In this document: positions 1 through 6,920 of the stretch, piece by piece | Numbering within the stretch: position 1 is the first letter of the stretch | Layout of the letters: each line of letters begins with the position of its first letter | Source of the DNA: a virus | DNA: 29,706 bases | IMG/VR virus record: IMGVR_UViG_3300029787_000227 | Span: 1-29,706 of that record | Reading direction: 5' to 3' (one strand) | The notes under the pieces: generated by a model | Database searches by the model: none | What the model was told of the DNA's origin: nothing | What the model saw: the letters and a program-made list of their open reading frames with translations, nothing else | Position numbers and translations under genes: made by a program

Positions 1-1
1 C

Positions 2-64
2 CCAAATTATTATAAAGAACTTAATAAGTTAAGGGAAGAAACAGAAGAGGAATTAAAAAAATAG
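2..64 (+). CDS. C-terminal end of a possible plus-strand gene (partial)
   Basis: An open frame enters from the left edge and ends at TAG (62-64). The other two plus frames close within about 40 bases. The 20 visible residues are rich in Lys and Glu (ending EELKK), as in a charged helical tail. If real, the gene would converge on the polymerase gene, which stops at 96, and would be only the second plus-strand gene here. Too little is visible to name it, and chance AT-rich open frame is a fair alternative. Confidence 0.3.
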   Translation, partial: PNYYKELNKLREETEEELKK

Positions 65-95
65 GAGGAACAACAAAAAGAAACTAAGGAAGAGA

Positions 96-1964
96 TTATT
101 CTTTAGCTTCGCCCCAAGATTTACCTAGTGCAATATCTACCTTAGAAGGTACCTTCAGTGTGTCTATTGCATTTTCCATTATATCTTTTACAGCAACAAT
201 GTCAGATTCTTCATTTATAGAAAAACATAATTCGTCATGAATTTGCAATAATGGTTTAAAACCTTTTTTGTAACAATTAATCATTGCTTGTTTTGTTTGG
301 TCTGCAGCAGATCCTTGTATTAATCTGTTTAAAGCCTTGTAAGTAAAAGCCCTCCTGATGTTATTACCATAGATTGCCTTAGCCTCCTCGTACTGCATGG
401 CCTTGTTCATTCCGAAGGTAGCAGGCTCCCACATATCAAATCGGCATCTACGACCCCCTATTGTTCGAATAAAGCCATATTTAGAAGCAGAGCTAGACAC
501 ATCTGTAGCTAATTTTTTAACAAAGGGCACTCTTTCTCCATATTGTCTTAAAAGAGCTTCAGCCCTATCCTTTGTAATACCTAATTCTTTACCAAGTTTG
601 GCCTTTCCCATACCATAGAATAGTCCAAGATTTATTGTTTTAGCCTGTGTTCTAGTAATACCTGCCATATCAGCTACGATCTGGTGGAAGTCAGCAGATT
701 CATTTTTATAAGCTTCAATAAACTCCGCTGCACCTTCAAAATTATCATTGACCGATGCAGCGTAGTGAGCAACAAGCCTAGGCTCTTGTTGTGAGTAGTC
801 GAAACTACCCCATTGTCTACCTTCTTCAGGCAGGAACAAACTTCTAATTTTATCTCCAAATTCTTTATTACGTGCCGGGATCTGTTGAAGGTTAGGATTA
901 GAATATGATAATCTTCCAGATACTGTTCCACCTTGGTCAGATCTTAGTTGATTTATTTCGGAATGTATTCTACCTTTATGCACATAACGTTGTATGGAAT
1001 CTATGAATGTTGAATGAAATTTATTTATTTCTCTTGCTTGTCTTATTAGTTGCGCTATTGGGTTATCACAATTTACTAACCAGTTTTGTGTAAAACTTGG
1101 TTCGTCAGTTTTCGCTGTTCGTGGGTACTCAACACCTATTCGATCAAACACTTGAGCAACACTTCTTGCTGCCCAGATATCTACATCAAGTGTGGTCTGA
1201 GATTTTATACTTGATAAAACCTCAGACTCTTTTTGTTTGAATTCTTTTTTTAGCAGAGAAGCCTTCTCTTCGTCAACTCTTATTCCTCTACGTCTCGTAT
1301 CTATTAAAATTGGCAATAATTCCATCTCCATTTCCCATACATCGTGTAGAGACTGCTTAGATAACTCTGTTTTTAGCACTTGCCATAAACGTAAGGTTAG
1401 GCCTGCATCTTGCTCAGCATAGAAGCCTACGTAGCCCGCAGGCAGCTTCCACATGTCAGCTTTTGGGTCAATTCCCCATTCTTTGGCCTTTTCGTTCAAA
1501 AACGTTTCATTTTTAATTTCACCTAAATAATCTTTGGCACACGCATTTAAACTAAAACTAAATCTGTTTTCATTGATTAATGCAGCAGCAATCATGGTGT
1601 CAACTATCTTACCTTTTATTTGAAATCCATTTACAAGTAACCAACCAACATCATAACTTGCGTTGTGAAATATTTTAGTTGCATCTGTTTTTAAAACATC
1701 TTGCATCCATGCGCAGGTTATCGACAGATCCATGTTCCCACCAGCATCATGAGCAATTGGAAAGTACCATTGTTGTCCAAGTGCAGCAACTGCAAATCCT
1801 ACGATGTGTCCATCAAACGTTGCCCATCCTGGTCCTTTAGTTTTTATGTTTGGATCTTTGGTTTCTAAATCTATTGCAATTTCTGTTGCTTTAGATAAAT
1901 CAGGATACTCTGCGGGAGCAATCCAATCACTGTCGTTATATATAAAATTTAATTGATGTGTCAT
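96..1964 (-). CDS. polA: Family A DNA polymerase with 3'-5' proofreading exonuclease (phage PolA)
   Basis: Template-directed DNA synthesis for phage replication. The 622-aa protein has an N-terminal DnaQ-like exonuclease domain: Exo I D32-x-E34, Exo II with D105 in HNASYD, Exo III Y182-x3-D186. A C-terminal polymerase domain follows: motif A DYSQQE with D389, O-helix motif B K442-x7-Y450-G, and motif C HDE with D577. There is no 5'-3' exonuclease domain, as in T7 gp5, and the size fits stand-alone phage PolA (about 570-700 aa). The residue equivalent to E. coli Pol I Phe762, four after the O-helix lysine, is Leu446. The ATG overlaps the stop of the upstream 57-aa zinc-ribbon gene as ATGA and has no clear Shine-Dalgarno, which suggests translational coupling. 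It is the last gene of the minus-strand replication block. Confidence 0.97.
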   Translation of the reverse strand: MTHQLNFIYNDSDWIAPAEYPDLSKATEIAIDLETKDPNIKTKGPGWATFDGHIVGFAVAALGQQWYFPIAHDAGGNMDLSITCAWMQDVLKTDATKIFHNASYDVGWLLVNGFQIKGKIVDTMIAAALINENRFSFSLNACAKDYLGEIKNETFLNEKAKEWGIDPKADMWKLPAGYVGFYAEQDAGLTLRLWQVLKTELSKQSLHDVWEMEMELLPILIDTRRRGIRVDEEKASLLKKEFKQKESEVLSSIKSQTTLDVDIWAARSVAQVFDRIGVEYPRTAKTDEPSFTQNWLVNCDNPIAQLIRQAREINKFHSTFIDSIQRYVHKGRIHSEINQLRSDQGGTVSGRLSYSNPNLQQIPARNKEFGDKIRSLFLPEEGRQWGSFDYSQQEPRLVAHYAASVNDNFEGAAEFIEAYKNESADFHQIVADMAGITRTQAKTINLGLFYGMGKAKLGKELGITKDRAEALLRQYGERVPFVKKLATDVSSSASKYGFIRTIGGRRCRFDMWEPATFGMNKAMQYEEAKAIYGNNIRRAFTYKALNRLIQGSAADQTKQAMINCYKKGFKPLLQIHDELCFSINEESDIVAVKDIMENAIDTLKVPSKVDIALGKSWGEAKE

Positions 1965-2134
1965 TGTTTTTTTCTACTTAAGTTTGCATCTTCTATAGAA
2001 ATTGCTTTTTTAAAAGGTATATTTAATTCAAATAAAGCACAGTCGGCACAGTAATAATTATATTCGTGAACAATTACTGCAGCCACGCTATCACAACGCT
2101 CACACATAACTAATTTACTTTTTCTTTTGGCCAT
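1961..2134 (-). CDS. 57-aa zinc-ribbon protein between DUF3310 and polA
   Basis: This short gene begins at ATG 2132-2134 and ends at TGA 1961-1963, fused as ATGA to the polymerase start. The 57-aa product starts with a basic patch (MAKRKSK) and has two CxxC knuckles, C11-ERC14 and C29-ADC32, separated by 14 residues. This is the layout of a small zinc ribbon. The C-terminal 25 residues are amphipathic and end in basic RKKQ. It overlaps the 3' end of the DUF3310 gene by 20 bases in another frame, so it sits tightly in the replication operon. Zinc binding follows from the cysteine pattern. A nucleic-acid or polymerase-accessory role is inference from position and charge. No specific family was recognised. 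Confidence 0.75.
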   Translation of the reverse strand: MAKRKSKLVMCERCDSVAAVIVHEYNYYCADCALFELNIPFKKAISIEDANLSRKKQ

Positions 2135-2363
2135 CTTTTATTTTTAAAATTTCTAAATCACAATAATGTTTTATTTTTTGTAAATCTTCAATTCCGTTTT
2201 TATGTAAATATCTACAAACATACTTTACAACGTTCCCCTGAAAAAACGAAAGATTATTTTTAGCAATAAATTCATATGGTTGAATCGTAAAAAATTTATA
2301 GTGAGATCCTCCAACTTGTTTATCTTGTGGAAATGCTTCTTCAAACATATTTTTATCTGACAT
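2115..2363 (-). CDS. DUF3310 family protein
   Basis: Small conserved phage protein of unknown function, sometimes annotated as a nucleotide kinase without good support. The product carries the family hallmarks GGSHYK near the N-terminus, then QPYEFI, NVVKYVCRYLHKNG and DLQKIKHY. I place the start at ATG 2361-2363 (MSDKNMF) because GAGG lies six bases upstream, inside the helicase gene end; the longer ATG at 2373-2375 has no such site. The gene overlaps the helicase gene by 11 bases and the zinc-ribbon gene by 20. In phages this family often sits among replication and nucleotide-metabolism genes, as here. The 82-aa length is usual. The role remains unknown. Confidence 0.88.
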   Translation of the reverse strand: MSDKNMFEEAFPQDKQVGGSHYKFFTIQPYEFIAKNNLSFFQGNVVKYVCRYLHKNGIEDLQKIKHYCDLEILKIKDGQKKK

Positions 2364-3966
2364 AATTAGCCTCATATTGTTTATAATATTTTCCTAATGG
2401 AAAATTATATTGATGATAAGTACCTAACAGATGTAACGTACTTTTAGATCTAGTAGCACCTGTGTACCAAACTCTAAGTTCTTTTATTTTTTCTGTTAAA
2501 TTTTTTTTCTCATAATGTGATGGGAAATTACATTTGCTCGCCAGTACAACATTATCTGCTTCACCACCTTTTACCTGGTGTATTGTATCTATAATAATTT
2601 TTGGTGGCTGACTTAAATCTACACCTTCATTCATAAGTTTTTGAAAATAATGTTTGTCTTTATCTTTAAATTTTCTCTTAAACACTTGATTCCATGAACC
2701 TTTTTCATCACGCATACCACACCTTAAATGTAATTCATCAAATGTAAACACTTGATTTGGATGTGCAAAACTCCATTTTTTACTGTCCGTTGACCGGTAG
2801 CCGTGATCAATGTTTAACAGAAACTCATACATTGTTGTAGCTTCCTCTCTAGTAATACTACCACCATCACAAATTTTCTCCCAATAATTAATAGCTGCGA
2901 ATTGATTAGGGTCAAAAGATTTATTGTTTTTTTGATCTTGATAGTACAGGCCAAGGTTCCTGGCCTCCTGTTGTAGTTCTTTTTTTACATCATTAATTCT
3001 AGCTAACACCATCCAATTACCATCCATATCCCAAGGCACTTTTTTTAAACCATTCCAACGATACACATAACCTTCTTTACCATTAGAATAAAATTCTTTC
3101 TGTATACGATTTTCACCCATAGAATTTAATAAACATTTAGAAAAAAAATGAATGTTTTTATTTAATCTTACACTTTTTTTTAATACTAAAGATTTACCAG
3201 GAAACGTTTGAAATAAATTAACATCAGCACCATTCCACTCGTAAATGGCTTGATCATCATCTCCTGCAATATAAACTCTTTCCACTGAACCTGCGATCTT
3301 AACCACCATATCCCATTGTAAAGGTGTTAAATCTTGAGCTTCATCTACCATTAAAACTTTAAAAGGTATGACCAGGCCATCATTAATAAATTTTTCTACC
3401 ATATCAGTAAAATCTAACCTATCCGGTGCACGGTGCCCGCCCTCTATCTCCATTGTTTTAAATTCTTGATACCCTGCAATGATAGATTTAAATTGTTGTA
3501 GTCTAACTGTTTTCCTAGTTTGTTGTTTATACAGCCATACAGGATCTACTTTCATGTTTCTTGCCCTGTCATATATTTGAAGCGACCAATTATTATATAC
3601 TTTTTGATCATCCCAAGTATCTTTGTAGCCTACCTTGACAGTGCCATATTGTGTATGAAACATCAGCATGTCAGCTTTAGGATCTAGTACGGGAATTTCA
3701 GCAAACTGTTGTCTGGCCAAAGAATGTAGTGTTCTAAAATATGAGAAAGCATCTTCATCATAGCCTTTAAACTTTTGTCGAACTCTTGAAACACATTCGT
3801 TAACAGCTTTGTTAGTAAATGATACATAACAAATTTCGTCTGGAGAGTAACCTTTCTCCAAGTACCTCTTAACCCTTTTAAGTAAGTTTTCAGTTTTCCC
3901 TGTTCCTGGTGGTCCAAATATTTTAATTGTCTTCCCACGCAGCTTTTGCTTTAGTAAATTTGACAT
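2353..3966 (-). CDS. UvrD/Rep-like superfamily 1A DNA helicase
   Basis: ATP-driven DNA unwinding, probably in phage replication or recombination. From the ATG at 3964-3966 the protein is 537 aa. It has Walker A GPPGTGKT at residues 18-25, Walker B DEAQD beginning at D208, motif III GDDDQAIYEWNGA beginning at G235, motif V TIHQVKGGE with H463, and a C-terminal arginine motif YTGATRS. This order is that of UvrD/PcrA/Rep, but the chain is short (cellular UvrD is about 720 aa), so 1B/2B subdomains are probably reduced. An upstream in-frame TTG at 4003-4005 would add 13 residues; I prefer the ATG. The gene overlaps the end of the primase gene by 44 bases. No separate DnaB-type helicase is visible, so this may be the fork helicase, which is inference. 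Confidence 0.93.
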   Translation of the reverse strand: MSNLLKQKLRGKTIKIFGPPGTGKTENLLKRVKRYLEKGYSPDEICYVSFTNKAVNECVSRVRQKFKGYDEDAFSYFRTLHSLARQQFAEIPVLDPKADMLMFHTQYGTVKVGYKDTWDDQKVYNNWSLQIYDRARNMKVDPVWLYKQQTRKTVRLQQFKSIIAGYQEFKTMEIEGGHRAPDRLDFTDMVEKFINDGLVIPFKVLMVDEAQDLTPLQWDMVVKIAGSVERVYIAGDDDQAIYEWNGADVNLFQTFPGKSLVLKKSVRLNKNIHFFSKCLLNSMGENRIQKEFYSNGKEGYVYRWNGLKKVPWDMDGNWMVLARINDVKKELQQEARNLGLYYQDQKNNKSFDPNQFAAINYWEKICDGGSITREEATTMYEFLLNIDHGYRSTDSKKWSFAHPNQVFTFDELHLRCGMRDEKGSWNQVFKRKFKDKDKHYFQKLMNEGVDLSQPPKIIIDTIHQVKGGEADNVVLASKCNFPSHYEKKNLTEKIKELRVWYTGATRSKSTLHLLGTYHQYNFPLGKYYKQYEANYVR

Positions 3967-5497
3967 CTTTATTTTTATGCTCCGTTTGTTGTGGCACAGG
4001 TACAACCCAATGCCTACTACTTATGTTTTGAAACTTCTTCTTAGGCAAAGCTTTTCCTTGCTCAAGAAAACTAGTACATTCTTTTTCATTCCAATTATAA
4101 CCTATTTTTTTCATAAATGATTTAAAGGTTTCTAATTTAAATCTCATCTCTACTTCGTCCTTCCAAATGTTACCAGAATCTATTTGATCGAATTCTGTAG
4201 TATCTTCCACGTCTTCTAAAAATCTAGTCATTCTAGAATTAAATACATCTTCTCTCTCCTCACCTGCATCAAAACCTTCCATATCTTGTTTGTTAGTTAA
4301 TAATTCATCTAACCAATCCCTATATGGATCTGGATCTCTCTTAGTAGGTTTAAGAGGTCTCCAAACAATATCATAATTTAATAATTGTTCTCCTAACAAC
4401 TGCTGTTGGTATAGTTGTTTTGTTGAAAGTCTAATTGATTTACCATGGATAGGTAAAATCCAATAAGGTTCTGGATAAGAATTTACTTTTAATAATTTAC
4501 CAACCTCAGGTAATACTTCATTAGCACCAATACCATGTTTACGTCTTAAACACGTACTAGAAGAACAATGCATTCTAGCAATTGATGTTTTACATTTGTA
4601 AGCATACTCTTTGTTTTCAACACCCTTAAATATATTTTCTAATTCTTTTGGATGTAATTCTTCTGAACAAACTTTGTTCATCATTTTACGAGTCCAATCT
4701 TGGTACATGACAGGATCTGGATTAATTTTTTTACCTAATACTGCTACGTTAAACATAGCATCATTACGACCTTCACCTTTTTGTACTTTGTTTTTCATAA
4801 AATTTACTACACAAGGTGGATAATCTTTTGTTTCATCATCTTGAAATATTTTTAACTTTTTAAATTCTGCAGGCGTAAGTCTATAATCAGATACAAACTT
4901 AAATAAATTTTCTATCTTTACAGAATTAGCATCATTATCCATAGCAACTCTCGTTGTCATATGTGCTTTTTGATAAGGTAAGTTTACAAAATTACCTTTT
5001 CTTTTTTGATCCCAACTCTCAGGTGTCAAATCAACTTCGTCCTGTGCAGGATAAATATCTGTAGTCGTATCGTTAACACCAAGATCTGATGCAAGTTCAA
5101 TTAATTTTTTACGCATTAACGCTGCAGGAACTACACCATCAATAAATAATATTAAATGGAGTCCGTTGGATTTTGATCTGAATGGTACGAGTGGGTATTT
5201 TCTTTTCCGTATAACCGATATAACTTCCTTATGCTGTATATTATAACGATCAACATCGATGACCCCCCAACTGCATGTATTATCATCTCGAATGGGAACT
5301 GATCCATAGTACTTCTCTCCTTTTAAATGTTGCGACCAATGTTCTTTGGTCATGGGTTTTGGCTCTACCCAATGTCTAAATTCTTGTTTCCCATCCCTGT
5401 CTCGTTTATGACCTAGAGGTTCTGAAGCACCAAAATATGTAGAAGAGCCCTGGAAGAGTTCTATAAACTCCTCCAGGGTGTTGTCAAGTAGGTCCAT
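3923..5497 (-). CDS. AEP-superfamily primase with C-terminal four-cysteine domain
   Basis: Likely makes primers for phage DNA synthesis. The 524-aa protein has an archaeo-eukaryotic primase core: catalytic DVD (D81, D83) in WGVIDVD, S110-x-G112-x-H114 in SKSNGLH, and a later TDIYP/GNFVNLPY segment (about 146-175) where the third acidic and product-binding residues lie in this family. A second part (about 228-325) carries C229, C302, C311 and C316, spaced like the iron-sulfur or zinc domain of PriL-type subunits. A third segment (about 340-410, WILPIHGKSIRLST) resembles accessory domains seen next to phage primases. This differs from the TOPRIM primase-helicase of T7. The gene follows the SSB-like gene after one base. 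AEP assignment is firm; cluster type and exact priming activity are inferred. Confidence 0.85.
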   Translation of the reverse strand: MDLLDNTLEEFIELFQGSSTYFGASEPLGHKRDRDGKQEFRHWVEPKPMTKEHWSQHLKGEKYYGSVPIRDDNTCSWGVIDVDRYNIQHKEVISVIRKRKYPLVPFRSKSNGLHLILFIDGVVPAALMRKKLIELASDLGVNDTTTDIYPAQDEVDLTPESWDQKRKGNFVNLPYQKAHMTTRVAMDNDANSVKIENLFKFVSDYRLTPAEFKKLKIFQDDETKDYPPCVVNFMKNKVQKGEGRNDAMFNVAVLGKKINPDPVMYQDWTRKMMNKVCSEELHPKELENIFKGVENKEYAYKCKTSIARMHCSSSTCLRRKHGIGANEVLPEVGKLLKVNSYPEPYWILPIHGKSIRLSTKQLYQQQLLGEQLLNYDIVWRPLKPTKRDPDPYRDWLDELLTNKQDMEGFDAGEEREDVFNSRMTRFLEDVEDTTEFDQIDSGNIWKDEVEMRFKLETFKSFMKKIGYNWNEKECTSFLEQGKALPKKKFQNISSRHWVVPVPQQTEHKNKDVKFTKAKAAWEDN

Positions 5498-5498
5498 A

Positions 5499-6290
5499 TT
5501 AGAATGGTGTTTTTTCTACTTGTTCTTCTTTACCGTGATTTGTTCGAACAGCACCTTTTTTACAAGATTCATAAAATTCAAATGCTGCTTTGATGGTGTC
5601 TTGGCTATCTACTGTACCCAAGTGTTCTATTTCCCAACCATACCATGAACCTAAATTGTTTTTTTCTAAAACAGTTTTAAGTGAGTAACGTTGAGTAAAT
5701 GGTGCAGGTTTAAAAAAACCTTTCCCATCACTTCTTTTTTGTCTCAAAGACATCATCATGGAATTCCATTTTTTTGATTTCTTTCTTTGAGTTGATTTCA
5801 TAGTAATTAAAGCAGTTGAAGATTTATCTTCTTCAACAACCATGACATAGTGAGAAGCAGTTTCCTCAATATAATTACCATTTTCTAGTCTATCTTTACC
5901 ATCATCGCCTCTGGTAGTTTTACTCATTATATCCGAATCGAAAGGATAAACAAAAACAGGAGCTACCGCGCCTTTTTCTCTGTCTCTCCACTCGATGTAT
6001 TCTAATTTATAATAACAAGGTATTACTGTTATACCTTCTGCGCCATTATAAAGTTCATCGGTTACTGTATTGTAAATCATCCCAGGTCTTGCAGTATCAA
6101 TAAACTGACTATCCCCTTGTGTTACTTGGGGTGATAATTGCCCAAGAACTTTAAGAAATGGTAATGCTAAACTTTTTGAATCAACATTATCAAATCCAGA
6201 ATCAGCAAATTGCTCAATATTAATATTGGCAACTGCACCAGCTTCTTTTTTAATCGTCACTTCGTTCGATTGTCCGTCTTTTATTTTCAT
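5499..6290 (-). CDS. Probable single-stranded DNA-binding protein (phage SSB-like)
   Basis: A 263-aa conserved-looking phage protein placed between a coiled-coil protein and the primase. The N-terminal segment (PFLKVLGQLSPQV, about 44-56) and the middle (GITVIPCYYKLEYIEW, about 86-101) are predicted beta-rich, and a Lys-rich stretch follows (STQRKKSKKWNS). The last nine residues are EEQVEKTPF: a charged tail ending in Pro-Phe, as in the partner-binding tip of bacterial SSB (DDDIPF). The start ATG has AGG six bases upstream. An SSB role fits the replication cluster, where no other SSB candidate is present, but no OB-fold motif can be proven by eye. A recombination mediator is the main alternative. 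Confidence 0.55.
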   Translation of the reverse strand: MKIKDGQSNEVTIKKEAGAVANINIEQFADSGFDNVDSKSLALPFLKVLGQLSPQVTQGDSQFIDTARPGMIYNTVTDELYNGAEGITVIPCYYKLEYIEWRDREKGAVAPVFVYPFDSDIMSKTTRGDDGKDRLENGNYIEETASHYVMVVEEDKSSTALITMKSTQRKKSKKWNSMMMSLRQKRSDGKGFFKPAPFTQRYSLKTVLEKNNLGSWYGWEIEHLGTVDSQDTIKAAFEFYESCKKGAVRTNHGKEEQVEKTPF

Positions 6291-6300
6291 ATTATACCTA

Positions 6301-6849
6301 TTATTTGTTAGTTATTTTCGTTTTGTTTGCGATGTATACTCCAAACAAGTCAAAAGGTAACTCTTTACCAGCTTCAACTTGTTCTTTAACAAAGGCCTTT
6401 AAAGTCATGGGTTCAACTTTTTCTTTTTTATTATAATTAAATCCATGATCCTCGCAGACTTTTATTAATTCAGAGACTTGGTTGTCTTGTCCTCGGTTAA
6501 ATGAAGCGGTAACAGTATTTTTGATTATATCCTCAAAACCTTTACCTCTTAACCAACCAAAGGCTTCCTCAACACGTGACTCAGGAATTTTTGCTGCATA
6601 GAATGGTTTTACTTCTACTGTAGAACCATCACTTAATTTCAACAAAGATACACCTGCTTCCTGCATCATCTCTGGAATTATTCTCTCTTCTAAATCTCTT
6701 GCTTTATGTTTTAGTTGAGATAATTTTTCTTCTTCTTTTTCTATGGTTTTTTTTAACTTGTTATATTCGTTACATTTGTCTGTTATAGACTTAACGTTAT
6801 CTTTACTAATGTCTATATTAGACATTGCTTCTATATCTAACTTTTCCAT
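6301..6849 (-). CDS. Conserved phage coiled-coil protein, first gene of the replication operon
   Basis: The product from ATG 6847-6849 is 182 aa. That start is chosen because a perfect AGGAGG (6855-6860) stands five bases upstream; the in-frame ATG 33 bases earlier has none. Residues about 10-65 form a Lys/Glu heptad-like coiled coil (LKKTIEKEEEKLSQLKHK). Next come a short beta segment (LLKLSDGSTVEVKPFYAAKI) and a helical part with GWLRGKGFEDIIK. The C-terminus, PMTLKAFVKEQVEAGKELPFDLFGVYIANKTKI, resembles a conserved end seen in hypothetical proteins of many marine and T7-like phages, usually near replication genes. The function is unknown to me. Its position suggests a replication or structural-accessory role. 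Confidence 0.8.
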   Translation of the reverse strand: MEKLDIEAMSNIDISKDNVKSITDKCNEYNKLKKTIEKEEEKLSQLKHKARDLEERIIPEMMQEAGVSLLKLSDGSTVEVKPFYAAKIPESRVEEAFGWLRGKGFEDIIKNTVTASFNRGQDNQVSELIKVCEDHGFNYNKKEKVEPMTLKAFVKEQVEAGKELPFDLFGVYIANKTKITNK

Positions 6850-6920
6850 ATTTTCCTCCTGTTGGGGTCTTAAATTATTCATTTGATCTTTGCAAGAAAA
6901 AAATATAAAAAGTTTTCAAG
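6850..6920. promoter_or_regulatory. Divergent intergenic region between the replication operon and the SNF2 gene
   Basis: These 71 AT-rich bases are the only place in the window where transcription must diverge. On the plus strand TTGATC (6883-6888) and TATAAA (6904-6909) are 15 bases apart and could be a sigma70-type promoter for the SNF2 gene; transcription would start only about five bases before its ATG. On the minus strand there is a perfect AGGAGG (6855-6860) serving the 182-aa gene, but no convincing -35/-10 pair. An origin or operator here is possible, but no iteron or long hairpin is seen. Confidence 0.4.

Noticed and set aside
65-106. Continuation of the left-edge plus frame past its TAG (Glu/Lys-rich codons up to a TAG at 104-106) as stop-codon readthrough
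   Set aside because: The purine-rich stretch gives such codons by composition alone, and it runs into the polymerase 3' end; no readthrough signal is visible.
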